Shown: positions 28,381 to 37,405 of the stretch, piece by piece
Layout of the letters: each line of letters starts with the position of its first letter
How positions within the stretch are numbered: position 1 is the stretch's first letter
Assembly (NCBI GenBank): GCA_910583675.1
Contig: CAJTYH010000009.1
Location: 1 to 64,000, forward strand
DNA length: 64,000 nt
Direction of reading: 5' to 3'
Source: an uncultured Muribaculaceae bacterium
GTDB lineage: Bacteria; Bacteroidota; Bacteroidia; Bacteroidales; Muribaculaceae
Translations under genes and position numbers: made by a program
Notes under the pieces: generated by a model
The model's input: the letters and a program-made list of their open reading frames with translations, nothing else
Database searches by the model: none
Told to the model about the DNA's origin: nothing

Positions 28381-28419
28381 CGACTTTATAAGGCTTTAAA
28401 GAATCCTTATAAAAAGTCG
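28381..28419 (+). terminator. Hairpin after the secreted-protein gene
   Basis: CGACTTTATAAGG (28381-28393) pairs with CCTTATAAAAAGTCG (28405-28419) around two bulged bases. No T tract follows, so termination strength is uncertain. Confidence 0.5.
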
Positions 28420-28445
28420 CAGCCACACATAAAACGCTCATAAAA

Positions 28446-28490
28446 TGCACCCCAAAAGTCGGAAACAAAACTTTTGGGGCGCACTTCATT
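28446..28490 (+). repeat. Left inverted hairpin repeat of the RhuM/Fic cassette
   Basis: This 45-base element is itself a hairpin: TGCACCCCAAAAGT pairs with ACTTTTGGGGCGCA around a CGGAAACAAA loop. It matches the reverse complement of 29589-29633 at 39 of 45 positions without gaps, counted by eye. Confidence 0.8.
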
Positions 28491-28546
28491 CTTGCTATAG
28501 ATGTATATATAGCTGTCAATCAAATTAAAATGAGTAATTTTACAAT

Positions 28547-29542
28547 ATGGAACCAAATAACAACTCTCAACTCGTAATATATCAGGCTCCAAATGGTGAC
28601 ACCAGAATTGATGTCACCGTTCAGGGAGAAACACTCTGGCTTACCCAACGTCAGATTGCAGATTTGTTTGGCACAAAAGTACCGGCCATTTCCAAGCACC
28701 TAAAAAATATATTCGCTTCCGGAGAATTGGAACGATATGCGACTATTTCCAAAATGGAAACAGTCGTGAATAGAGGTTTCCGCGGTTCATCGGTAGAGGT
28801 TGTTGATCATTATAATCTTGATGCAATTCTCTCGGTGGGCTACCGTGTCAATTCAAAGAATGCCACTGCTTTCCGCATTTGGGCCAACAAGATATTGAAA
28901 CAATATCTTCTCAATGGATATGCAATAAACGAGCGTGTTGCTGCGCAGAAATACGATGAGTTGAGCCAATTGGTAAAAGTCCTCGGTCGAACTATCCAGA
29001 ATCAAGAGAAACTGACAGAGGATAGTCGCTCACTGCTAAATGTGGTGGTGGACTACACCTATGCGCTTGACACACTTGACCGTTACGATTATCAAGAACT
29101 GAAGATTGAGCAAACGACTGGAGAGGAGGCTTTCCATGCGACTTATGAGAATGCAATAGAAGTTATCAGACAACTGCACCATAAGTTTGGCGGTTCTGAA
29201 CTATTCGGCAACGAAAAGGACGATTCATTCAAAAGCTCCATCGGACAGATATACCAAACCTTTGGAGGCGTTGACCTTTACCCGTCCGTAGAGGAGAAAG
29301 CAGCAATGCTGCTCTATCTCGTTACAAAGAATCATTCCTTTAGTGACGGCAACAAACGCATTGCTGCCACATTGTTCCTTTGGTTTCTCAATGGCAACGG
29401 CATACTCTACAACGAGGATGGCTCCAAGCGTATAGCAGACAACACCCTCGTGGCTCTAACACTTATGATTGCGGAAAGTCGCACCGAAGAAAAGGACACA
29501 ATGGTAAAGGTTGTTGTCAACCTCATCAACAAGAATAATTGA
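28547..29542 (+). CDS. RhuM/Fic-DOC family protein
   Basis: A 331-residue protein. The N-terminal part (about 1-150) is RhuM-like, with a helix-turn-helix-like LTQRQIADLFGTKVPAISKHLKNI and the FRIWANKILKQYLLNGYAIN segment. The C-terminal part is a Fic/DOC domain with the catalytic motif HSFSDGNKR (263-271), close to the HxFx(D/E)xNxR consensus, so it is probably active as an AMP- or phospho-transferase. Known DOC toxins modify EF-Tu; the target here is unknown. No antitoxin gene is adjacent. The gene is more AT-rich than its neighbours and sits between two inverted copies of a 45-base hairpin, which suggests lateral acquisition. Confidence 0.88.
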   Translation: MEPNNNSQLVIYQAPNGDTRIDVTVQGETLWLTQRQIADLFGTKVPAISKHLKNIFASGELERYATISKMETVVNRGFRGSSVEVVDHYNLDAILSVGYRVNSKNATAFRIWANKILKQYLLNGYAINERVAAQKYDELSQLVKVLGRTIQNQEKLTEDSRSLLNVVVDYTYALDTLDRYDYQELKIEQTTGEEAFHATYENAIEVIRQLHHKFGGSELFGNEKDDSFKSSIGQIYQTFGGVDLYPSVEEKAAMLLYLVTKNHSFSDGNKRIAATLFLWFLNGNGILYNEDGSKRIADNTLVALTLMIAESRTEEKDTMVKVVVNLINKNN

Positions 29543-29588
29543 TATTTTCTTTTGCCAAACAATATCATATCACGACAGTCCACTAAAA

Positions 29589-29640
29589 AATTAAGTGCAC
29601 CCCAAAAGTTTCATTTCCGGCTTTTGGAGTGCACTTAATT
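29589..29640. repeat. Right inverted hairpin repeat, also a likely terminator
   Basis: Arms at 29589-29608 and 29621-29640 pair over 20 bp with one mismatch, around a 12-base loop. Part of it (29589-29633) is the inverted copy of 28446-28490. On the minus strand it is followed by TTTTTTAG, so it probably also terminates the sulfatase operon. Confidence 0.8.
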
Positions 29641-29692
29641 TTGATACAACGCCTTTTTTTATTGGTTGGTTATCAAGTTGCGGACGAAGCCA

Positions 29693-32275
29693 TCAATTCA
29701 AGGTGACTTTCATGGAAGACTCCGCGCCCGATGCGTCTGTGGCTTTTACAATATAAACTCCGCTCTCAAGACCTGCAAGCGGAAGAACATTCATATTGCT
29801 GACCGATTTCACTTCCTGTCCTGATACTCCGAATGCTTTTATACTTTTCGCATTGCTCCCGTCAGACATCTTGACTGCACGGATTGATGCATCGTAGATG
29901 ATCCCAGCAGAAACAGGATCAGTCACGGAAATCATGCCCGAAGTCAAGTACTTGTTGTCGCGAACCTTGCATATCTCATCCGGGGTAAGTATTCCCCTGA
30001 AAAAATACAGTTCATCGATCATTCCATGCCAGTAATCCTTATTGGCCTTATGACCTCCTATGCGAAAACCACCCGTGCACGCCTCAAACACATTGGCTGG
30101 TACCGTGCTGTCTCGCTCACCGTTCACATAGAATGTAACAGTCTGATCAGCCGGATTGCAGACTGCGGCAATATGCTGCCATTCACCGCGCTTGAAAGCA
30201 CCTGCGGTCGAACGGTTATGCTTGTTGCCAAGGAAATTGACATAATAACAATTCATATCTCCTCCCCCGACAGGCTGCTCCAGTCGGGTGAAAAGAGTGA
30301 TTCGTCCGGTTCCCGCATTGTCTTTCTGAGCCATGATCACCTGATCGCGAAAATATACCCCGTCCTGCACCGAACCGGAGGTAGGTACAGCCGTCTCCTC
30401 GTCATAGACCCATGCACAAACAGTATACTGTGTATTTTTTGAATCAACCAGGCCGTTGACATTGAGGTCTACATATTGTGCATTCCCATTCAATGCGAGT
30501 GCCTTCCCATATTTGCCATCCTTGAAAGCGTATCCGTGTGGAGTAAGAGGAAGATTATTATCGGATGCGTCATCAAGGGTTTCGTCAAAAGGGAAATAGA
30601 ATACCAGCTCCTTCTCTGTATCAGGTATGTCATCAGCCACCGTCAGGCCTACACCCTTTGCCCATGTGTTCCAAAGTTGTCTCAACTCCTTCACCTTTTC
30701 GGGATTCTCCGCCGCCACGTTGTTGGTCTCCGAGTAATCGTTTGCCAGATTGAACAGCTGCCATCCGCCACCGCAAAGCGAGGTAAGTTTCCAGTCACCG
30801 ACGCGCACTGCACGCCCTGTCTCATGTTCCCAGAAAATTGTGCGTTCGCTGTCCCAATGGCTACCGTCTATTATCGGCATAAGGCTGCGTCCCTCTGCTA
30901 CCAACGGCTGTATCTTATGCCCGTTGTAGGTCTGAGGATACTCTGCACCGGCAAGCTCTATGCAAGTGGGCATCAAGTCTATGAAATGGCAAGGATCATT
31001 GACGATACTTCCACTCTTGGCTTTCAATCCTTCAGGCCAGCTGACGATCGTCGGAGCGGCGATACCGCCATGGAACGATTCCCTCTTCCAGTAACGGAAC
31101 GGCGTATTGACGGCACCGCCCCATCCTGTGCCAAGATAGTTATAAGTAAGTTCGTCACCTGGCACACGCGCATTGTGTGTCACCATACGGCCGTCGCGGG
31201 TGCGGTCATGACGATCGAAATTACCGATATTGTAATTCTCGGAAGACGCACCGTTGTCGGAAGTGAAAATGATAATGGTATTGTCATATTCACCGGTGGC
31301 TTTCAGTTTGGCGATGATCTGCCCTACACCCTGGTCTACGCAGTCGATCATGGCAGCATGCACCTCCATGTTGGCTGCCTGAAACTCCTTGTCAGCCTCA
31401 TTTTCCCACAGACGACCGGACTCATTCTTTGCACGGGGAGTCTGCGACGGATCTACCAATCCCAATTCCACCATACGGTCATAGCGCTTCTCGCGCATCA
31501 CATCCCATCCCTCGTCATACTTGCCTTTGTATTTGGCGATATCCTCAGGTTTGGCATGCAAAGGCCAGTGGGGAGCATTATAAGAGACATACATGAAAAA
31601 CGGTTCCTCCTTCTTAGAAAGGTCGTCTATCATGTCCATAGCTTTCTCGGTAATGAAATCCGTGGAATAGAAATCTTCCGGAATTGCATCTGTGTATATC
31701 GCTTCCTCGTTATGGACAAGCGAGAACGGGTCAAAGTGGTTGACAACACCCCAGATAGTTCCCCAATGTTCATCAAAGCCGCGATTGCACGGATATGTAT
31801 CAATCGGAGCAAACGGACGATTGTTAAAAGTATTCTGATGCGACAGCCAGGCCATCTGGTCGGCATTGTTGCCGATTCCCTGGGTAAGCGACAAATGCCA
31901 TTTGCCGCTCATCGCCGTATGGTATCCCGCCTCACGAAGTACCTCAGGAATGGTAACACATTCCTTGTTGAGACTCAGTCCCATACCTGTGATACCTACT
32001 TGCTGGGCGTATAACCCGGTCAACAACGATGCACGTGAAGGACAACTGCGCCCCGAATTAAAGAACTGTGTAAAACGGATGCCATTTTCAGCAAGCCCGT
32101 CAAGATTGGGTGATTCGATTTCACCTCCGAAACACCCCAAATCGGAATAACCCATGTCGTCTACCACGATCAACATGATGTTTGGCCGCTTGGCTTCCTG
32201 TTGCTGCGCAGTGGCAAACACCGGAAGAACCGCAGTGGCTGACATAAGCCACTTTCTGTAATCGGTAATATTCAT
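29693..32275 (-). CDS. Secreted S1-family sulfatase with LamG-like domain
   Basis: An 860-residue secreted enzyme. Residues 1-24 form a signal peptide. The sulfatase domain (about 28-550) has the metal-binding VDDMGYSDLG start and the formylglycine motif S77-C-P-S-R followed by ASLLTG, so the modified residue is serine. TSDNGASSE supplies a further metal-ligand segment and GKWHLS a substrate-site Lys/His. Residues about 570-780 form a concanavalin/LamG-like domain (GKALALNGNAQYVDL) that may bind glycans. The last 70 residues resemble a type IX sorting domain. It follows another sulfatase gene by 31 bases in the same operon. The substrate is unknown; sulfated dietary or host glycans are likely. 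Confidence 0.9.
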   Translation of the reverse strand: MNITDYRKWLMSATAVLPVFATAQQQEAKRPNIMLIVVDDMGYSDLGCFGGEIESPNLDGLAENGIRFTQFFNSGRSCPSRASLLTGLYAQQVGITGMGLSLNKECVTIPEVLREAGYHTAMSGKWHLSLTQGIGNNADQMAWLSHQNTFNNRPFAPIDTYPCNRGFDEHWGTIWGVVNHFDPFSLVHNEEAIYTDAIPEDFYSTDFITEKAMDMIDDLSKKEEPFFMYVSYNAPHWPLHAKPEDIAKYKGKYDEGWDVMREKRYDRMVELGLVDPSQTPRAKNESGRLWENEADKEFQAANMEVHAAMIDCVDQGVGQIIAKLKATGEYDNTIIIFTSDNGASSENYNIGNFDRHDRTRDGRMVTHNARVPGDELTYNYLGTGWGGAVNTPFRYWKRESFHGGIAAPTIVSWPEGLKAKSGSIVNDPCHFIDLMPTCIELAGAEYPQTYNGHKIQPLVAEGRSLMPIIDGSHWDSERTIFWEHETGRAVRVGDWKLTSLCGGGWQLFNLANDYSETNNVAAENPEKVKELRQLWNTWAKGVGLTVADDIPDTEKELVFYFPFDETLDDASDNNLPLTPHGYAFKDGKYGKALALNGNAQYVDLNVNGLVDSKNTQYTVCAWVYDEETAVPTSGSVQDGVYFRDQVIMAQKDNAGTGRITLFTRLEQPVGGGDMNCYYVNFLGNKHNRSTAGAFKRGEWQHIAAVCNPADQTVTFYVNGERDSTVPANVFEACTGGFRIGGHKANKDYWHGMIDELYFFRGILTPDEICKVRDNKYLTSGMISVTDPVSAGIIYDASIRAVKMSDGSNAKSIKAFGVSGQEVKSVSNMNVLPLAGLESGVYIVKATDASGAESSMKVTLN

Positions 32276-32306
32276 ATACTAATAACTTGATATAAATGTG
32301 ATAATT

Positions 32307-35300
32307 TTAATTGAATTTAAATGGTGTGTCATTGAGCGTCACAACGATCACGCCACTGGATTTCCAAGGCAGCGTATAGGCATCGGAGATGCCACGCTGA
32401 CGAAACAGCAAAGCACCATCGGGAGAATAAACTGATAGCACGGAATATGCAGGAGCATCCGATACCATTATGTTGCCATCGCGATAGCTGACGCAACCTG
32501 ATTTTCCCGACACCGGCGTTGAAGCCACATAACTGCCCTCCTCAGTTTCATACGCACCCATATCGACCCTTACGCCTTGTATGCGTTTTTCACACGCGAG
32601 GTCATATGTGCTCACTGCGGCATAATTGTCGTCTCCTGCATCTATGCACGGCGATCCTGCAGTGAGCTTATAAGATGCCGTGGCTATTTCCGACAATTTA
32701 TCGGCATCGCCGGTATGTCCGCAAAAAGACACCGGACTGGAAAATAATGGAGACTGCATCTCTGTCAGGGAGAGATGGTTGTCATCATCCCCATCAGTAA
32801 ATTTTCGGCTATCGCTCTCTATGGCCGACGACTTTGAAACTACGATACCACCGCCGTTTACATCGGAATTCTGGCCGTAACTGCTACGTTTCCCATTCCC
32901 TTGATTGTTGTATGCTATGGAATTATAGATGTTGATATTGGACGTATTGTTTCCGAGACCGAAAGCGCCACCGGGGCCGGCAGACACGTTGTTGGCAAAC
33001 GTGCAGTTTATCACCGTGGCCGTAACGCCGCCTCCAACCTGCACAGCACCACCGTTACCGGTGGAGGTGTTGTTTACAAAAAGTGAATTTTCTATTCTCA
33101 CCTTGCCCATATGGCAATGAATGGCCGCACCGTTCTTTTTGTCCTGGGTTCGATTATTGCGGAATATGCAGTTACGCACCACTGCCCCGTTTGTAAGTAT
33201 CGCAACACCTCCGTTGCCGTTCCCATTGGCACCTGACTGGTTTACCCCGTTCTGCACAATCAAACCGTCAAGTACAGAAGTCACAGCTCCGTCCAGATGA
33301 CCGTTTCTAAAAAGCGAGACCTTCCCTCCCCCATCTATTATAGTCTGGTTCTGTGCCCAGTTTCTGGCATTAAGTTCTGTCTCCGTGCCGTCGAAACCGC
33401 CATATATCTCCAGTTTATCCACATTTATGGACTTCTTTACATCATATATACCAGCACTTAACCACAACACGCTGTTTCCCAAGGCATTTTCAGCCATCAT
33501 AACCGCATGTTCCAGAGATGTCGCTTCATCCCAGGAATTGCCATCAGACTCAGGCTTTCCATCAGCTGATACGCGTATTACCATGGCATCTTCAGAAGGA
33601 GCGCCATTGTCAAACTCATATGCTCCCATATCGATCTGTCTACCAGACAACCTACGCCGGTGGCCGAGGTCATAGTCAAGTTTCGAGGTCAAATTCACAT
33701 TTCCACGGTCAATGCATGGTGAAGTTTCAGCAAGTGAATAGGAGGCATCCAGGATATCCGTCAAATCATCCACGTACCCTTCCATCTGTGCCGGGGAAGC
33801 GAATACCGGAGATTTCTCCTCCGACAGGAACATATGGCTCACATCGTCACCGTCCGTGAACTTCTTGCTTTCGCTTTCTATGGCGGAATATTTCGATACC
33901 ACCTTCCCACCACCGTTGACGTCGGAATTCTGACCATAACTGCTACGTTGGCCATTCCCATTGTTTCCATACGCAATGGTATTGTACAGGTTCAGATTGG
34001 ACGTATTGGTACCGAGACCGAATGCTCCACCTGGGCCGGTAGCCATGTTGTTGGCAAAAGTACAGTTGATGACATTCGCCGTAACACCGCCACCTACCTG
34101 AATCGCACCACCGTTGCCGGTAGACGAATTGTTTACAAAAAGGCTGTTCTCTATAGTTACAGTACCTATATGGCAATGGAGTGCCGCACCGTTTTTCTTA
34201 TTCTGCGTGCGGTTGTTACGAAAAATGCAGTTGCGCACCACGGCTCCGTTTGTGAGGATAGCACCCCCGCCGTTGCCGTTTCCATTGGCACCCGACTGGT
34301 TCATTCCGTTCTGCACTATGACACCGTCAATGAGAGTGCTCACGGTAGCATCAAGATTATTGTTCCTGAACGGAGACACTTTTCCGCCACCGTCTATTAT
34401 GGTCTGATTCGAAACCCAGTCTCGTTCAGCAAGACGTTTCTCAGAACCGTCAAAACCACCGTAAAATTTCAGATTATCGGCATTGATTGTTGAGGCAACG
34501 TCATATGTTCCCTTCTTAAGCCATATCTGCGCACCCGGCACATCACGCCCAAGCGTGACAGCATTGTCCAATGTGGTGGCTTTATCCCAGGCTGAACCAT
34601 CGGCTGCTGCATCTCCGTCGGGAGCTGCATATATCACATGGTCGGCATACTGGCGATACGCCTCGTTGAACCAGTCAATGGCAGCTTTCTTAAGCCTTTC
34701 GGCAATGGCCGGATTCTCAAAAGCGACATTGTGCTTTTCGTTGAAATCAGTAGCCATATTGTAAAGTTCGGTACTTGAACCGTCGGCATTGACAAGCAAT
34801 TTCCAATCCCCGTCACGCACGCCGATATGCGGGCTTATGCGGTCACCCTTCGTCTTTCCGAATTCCCAGAACAGAGGAGTACCTCTCTCCGCCGTGGAAT
34901 TGCCAAGCAACACTTCGCTCATGTCCTTGCCATCCAGAGGATACTTTTCAGGTACGTCCACTCCGGCTATGGAACAAAGCGACGGGAAAAGGTCTACCAT
35001 GCAGACCACCGAGGATGTGTTCACCTGATCGGCATCGATCACACCCGGCCATCGGATTATGAACGGCATGCGTATGCCGCCTTCATAAAGTGTTCCCTTC
35101 TGACCACGGAAAGAGTTTGTGCGATGGCCGTCGAAAGCCGGTGCGGGCCCGTTGTCACCCGTAAAAATCACTATTGTGTTCTCATCCAATCCCAGATCCT
35201 TCAATCCCTGCATGAACCGGCCTATCTGACGGTCAAGCTCGGCCAGAACGATTGCAAATGAAGCAGAGGATTCACGTTGCGATGCCTCATCGTTCTCATA

Positions 35301-35984
35301 AACCCAAGGAGTATGCACGTCGTCGGGCCACAAGTTCACAAAACAAGGCTTCCCTTTGTGCCGTGAGAGGAAATCAAGAGTGCGATCCACGAAATATGCA
35401 GTCCTGTCCCATCGCTTCACCTCATCCGTCGCTGCCCAGATCCAATTGCTCGAGGTCAGTTTCGGATCCGGATCAGGGCTTTCCCACGTGGAGGAGTATT
35501 CGTCAAAACCATACTTGGTTATGGCAGGAGCGTTTTTTACATCACGTCCGCCTCCCATGTGCCATTTGCCGAAATGCCCGGTCGTATATCCGCCCTCTTT
35601 CAATGCCCTGGCCATTGAGGGCGCATCAGAATCCAAAAAGTCATTCTGCTCATGGCGTGCATTTCCGGCCCTCTCCTGAAGGAAAGTGTTTATTCCCCAA
35701 CGGGTGGGATACATTCCTGTAGTAAGTCCCACACGCGATGGGGAACTGATAGGGCACGACGTATAAAACTGACGCAGGCTCAATCCCTCCTCTGCCATGC
35801 GGTCTATGTTCGGAGTAGGCGCATAGTCACCACCGAAGCAATACGGATCGGAATACCCCATGTCATCAATGTTTATGATGACGATATTCGGTTTTGAAGT
35901 GGGAGTTTTCTGTGCCGATATTGCTCCCGGAAGCAGAGCACAAGTAGTGGACAGCAACAGCTGCCCGGGATAAACCCTTTTCAT
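32307..35984 (-). CDS. Secreted sulfatase fused to two duplicated beta-helix domains
   Basis: A 1225-residue secreted protein starting MKRVYPGQ. The ATG at 35984 is preferred over a start at 36035, which precedes the predicted transcription start. After a signal peptide, the S1 sulfatase domain (about 30-440) shows INIDDMGYSDPYC and the formylglycine motif S80-S-P-S-R, then GDNGPAPAFDGH. Residues about 450-800 and 800-1150 are two near-copies of a right-handed beta-helix domain with repeated GNGGGAILTNGAVVRNCIFRNN-type turns (here shortened: GGAILTNGAVV, NCIFRNN), each ending in an MGAYE signature. A short C-terminal sandwich of about 70 residues follows. Beta-helices often bind or cleave polysaccharides; here they may anchor the sulfatase to its substrate. 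First gene of the sulfatase operon. Confidence 0.88.
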   Translation of the reverse strand: MKRVYPGQLLLSTTCALLPGAISAQKTPTSKPNIVIINIDDMGYSDPYCFGGDYAPTPNIDRMAEEGLSLRQFYTSCPISSPSRVGLTTGMYPTRWGINTFLQERAGNARHEQNDFLDSDAPSMARALKEGGYTTGHFGKWHMGGGRDVKNAPAITKYGFDEYSSTWESPDPDPKLTSSNWIWAATDEVKRWDRTAYFVDRTLDFLSRHKGKPCFVNLWPDDVHTPWVYENDEASQRESSASFAIVLAELDRQIGRFMQGLKDLGLDENTIVIFTGDNGPAPAFDGHRTNSFRGQKGTLYEGGIRMPFIIRWPGVIDADQVNTSSVVCMVDLFPSLCSIAGVDVPEKYPLDGKDMSEVLLGNSTAERGTPLFWEFGKTKGDRISPHIGVRDGDWKLLVNADGSSTELYNMATDFNEKHNVAFENPAIAERLKKAAIDWFNEAYRQYADHVIYAAPDGDAAADGSAWDKATTLDNAVTLGRDVPGAQIWLKKGTYDVASTINADNLKFYGGFDGSEKRLAERDWVSNQTIIDGGGKVSPFRNNNLDATVSTLIDGVIVQNGMNQSGANGNGNGGGAILTNGAVVRNCIFRNNRTQNKKNGAALHCHIGTVTIENSLFVNNSSTGNGGAIQVGGGVTANVINCTFANNMATGPGGAFGLGTNTSNLNLYNTIAYGNNGNGQRSSYGQNSDVNGGGKVVSKYSAIESESKKFTDGDDVSHMFLSEEKSPVFASPAQMEGYVDDLTDILDASYSLAETSPCIDRGNVNLTSKLDYDLGHRRRLSGRQIDMGAYEFDNGAPSEDAMVIRVSADGKPESDGNSWDEATSLEHAVMMAENALGNSVLWLSAGIYDVKKSINVDKLEIYGGFDGTETELNARNWAQNQTIIDGGGKVSLFRNGHLDGAVTSVLDGLIVQNGVNQSGANGNGNGGVAILTNGAVVRNCIFRNNRTQDKKNGAAIHCHMGKVRIENSLFVNNTSTGNGGAVQVGGGVTATVINCTFANNVSAGPGGAFGLGNNTSNINIYNSIAYNNQGNGKRSSYGQNSDVNGGGIVVSKSSAIESDSRKFTDGDDDNHLSLTEMQSPLFSSPVSFCGHTGDADKLSEIATASYKLTAGSPCIDAGDDNYAAVSTYDLACEKRIQGVRVDMGAYETEEGSYVASTPVSGKSGCVSYRDGNIMVSDAPAYSVLSVYSPDGALLFRQRGISDAYTLPWKSSGVIVVTLNDTPFKFN
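32545..34640 (-). repeat. Tandem duplication of a ~350-residue beta-helix segment
   Basis: The segments at about 33590-34640 and 32545-33590 encode near-identical runs in the same order, including DGVIVQNGMNQSGANGNGNG versus DGLIVQNGVNQSGANGNGNG and SSYGQNSDVNGGG in both. The close match in protein and DNA suggests a recent duplication or ongoing gene conversion. Confidence 0.85.
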
Positions 35985-36021
35985 GGTTATGAGTCTTTTA
36001 TGGATTAGATAATTCTGACTA

Positions 36022-36053
36022 CAAATATAGCACAATTATCTTTCACCAACAAA
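36022..36053 (-). promoter_or_regulatory. Promoter of the sulfatase operon
   Basis: On the minus strand TATATTTG (36029-36022) is preceded by TTTG (36053-36050), 20 bases upstream, a full match to the Bacteroidetes promoter. The start codon at 35984 lies about 30 bases after the expected transcription start. Confidence 0.75.
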
Positions 36054-36152
36054 CGCACACTTTGACAGCCAGAGACGGACATGGAGGCATAAATATCCTG
36101 TCTACTTCTCATTCCGAATGAACCAACGGCAAAATGTAATCGTTAAAAATAT

Positions 36153-36644
36153 GTGAAAGAAAAAGATGTAAACATAAGAATAGCCAAGATACGTGAGCTT
36201 TCAAGGCAGAACAGCATCAACCGTTGGGAACTGATGAGGTATTGCGGTTCAAAAATAACCGTAACACTGGAATCGCGTTTTCACGCACGACCTGCCAGAC
36301 ACTGTGTCTCACTCGTCGTGGCCACAAGGTATCATTGCATGCGTGATCAGCTGCGACACGACCTGCTATACTACGGCATTGAAGTGTTTTTCGACATTGA
36401 GCCATTCAGTTCACTGGATGCCAATGACAACGGCGAGATGGAACTTCCACCTCGCCTGATGACCATAATGTACGGTGTCGCCATCGGAGCATTGCGCGGC
36501 ATGTTAGCACAAAAAGTGGAGCGTACCCAATTGCGTGACTATCCCCTCCCCCTTATTAATATATCGGAACTTGTGAGCTGTCACATATACGGAACTCCCG
36601 CACCGGAGCACGCCATACCGTTGATTGATTTCAGATACAATTGA
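36153..36644 (+). CDS. SecB-like protein (putative export/holding chaperone)
   Basis: A 163-residue protein read from a GTG codon; no in-frame ATG gives a full-length product. The middle (about 35-75) alternates beta-strand patterns, and the last 60 residues read LMTIMYGVAIGALRGMLA, then a short hairpin and PLPLINISELV. This resembles SecB-fold proteins, where a helix after a YxxxSxxRG-like segment leads to LPxINxxxL. SecB-like proteins act as holdases for export or as toxin-antitoxin chaperones. No toxin-antitoxin pair is adjacent. The next gene, encoding a signal-peptide DUF3108 protein, starts 2 bases after its stop. The fold assignment is mine from pattern, not proven. Confidence 0.45.
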   Translation: MKEKDVNIRIAKIRELSRQNSINRWELMRYCGSKITVTLESRFHARPARHCVSLVVATRYHCMRDQLRHDLLYYGIEVFFDIEPFSSLDANDNGEMELPPRLMTIMYGVAIGALRGMLAQKVERTQLRDYPLPLINISELVSCHIYGTPAPEHAIPLIDFRYN

Positions 36645-36646
36645 AC

Positions 36647-37366
36647 ATGAAAAGTATTTTGTCTACATTATGCCTGGTCTTGGCAACCATTGCATTCAAA
36701 GCCGGTGCCAGGACAGTACCGGATGAAGTGCTGCACTATGGCGTGAGATTCAAATGGGGACTAATTGATGCCAATGTCGGAATCGCCAAACTCACTACGC
36801 GCAACATTCCCGGGACAGGGATGTTTACAGCCACGTTATCCGGAAAATCCGTGGATCTATTCGGCCATTATTACGAAGCCGACGATACGATCACAGGTTC
36901 CATAATGTCCGATGCCATGCAACTTGACTCCACACAGAAAATAGCACGGGAACATGGAGTGTTTTCCATAGAAACAATCCATGGAAACGTCGTCCAATCA
37001 CACGTAAGCGATTACGGATCAGGGCTGACCATTGACTTGCTAAGTGTGTTTTACTACATGCGCCAAATAGATTATAACCGATATCCGAAAGGACAACACT
37101 TCCATATAAATGTCACAAACGGCACACAGATAGAGACACTTGACATCACCTACATGGGAAAGGAAAACCTACAAGACGGAGAGGAGACATTCAAAATATC
37201 CCTTACATTCACCTCGCATGAAAGTGGCAAATCTGACATTTTGAATGCATGGATTTCCACAGACTCCCGACGAATACCGTTACGTATCGATGCCTCACTA
37301 TCCATGGGGCATATGGAATGCCATTTTATCAACGCAGAAGCATTGCCTGAAGGATTCATGGACTGA
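36647..37366 (+). CDS. DUF3108-family exported protein, copy 1
   Basis: A 239-residue protein with a signal peptide (MKSILSTLCLVLATIAFKAGA). The mature part opens LHYGVRFKWGLIDANVG, the DUF3108 hallmark of a strand followed by a small-residue turn, and continues with SKS/DxFGHYYEADDT and LLSVFYYMRQIDYNRYPKG, ending LDASLSMGHMECHFI-like strands. DUF3108 is a periplasmic beta-barrel-like or lipocalin-like family of unknown role. ATG at 36647 is preferred to the overlapping TTG at 36641. It lies 2 bases after the SecB-like gene, and a paralogue follows after 39 bases. Confidence 0.82.
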   Translation: MKSILSTLCLVLATIAFKAGARTVPDEVLHYGVRFKWGLIDANVGIAKLTTRNIPGTGMFTATLSGKSVDLFGHYYEADDTITGSIMSDAMQLDSTQKIAREHGVFSIETIHGNVVQSHVSDYGSGLTIDLLSVFYYMRQIDYNRYPKGQHFHINVTNGTQIETLDITYMGKENLQDGEETFKISLTFTSHESGKSDILNAWISTDSRRIPLRIDASLSMGHMECHFINAEALPEGFMD

Positions 37367-37405
37367 CTTTTTAAACCATCAGCCGTCCCATCCGTCTAAC
37401 ATGAC

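Noticed and set aside
28534..28541. TAATTTTA as a promoter for the RhuM/Fic gene
   Set aside because: It lacks the final G of TAnnTTTG and would place the transcription start at or beyond the start codon. Not reported as a promoter.
30476..32014. 512-codon open frame on the plus strand
   Set aside because: It lies entirely opposite the sulfatase gene 29693-32275, which has clear motifs. The frame has odd composition (many Cys, His, Arg) and no family, so it is a by-product of codon bias.
32545..34640. Repeated sequence that might suggest a CRISPR array or mobile repeat
   Set aside because: The repeats are in frame, protein-coding and about 1 kb long. They are duplicated beta-helix domains, not short spaced repeats. 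No CRISPR array was seen anywhere in the window.
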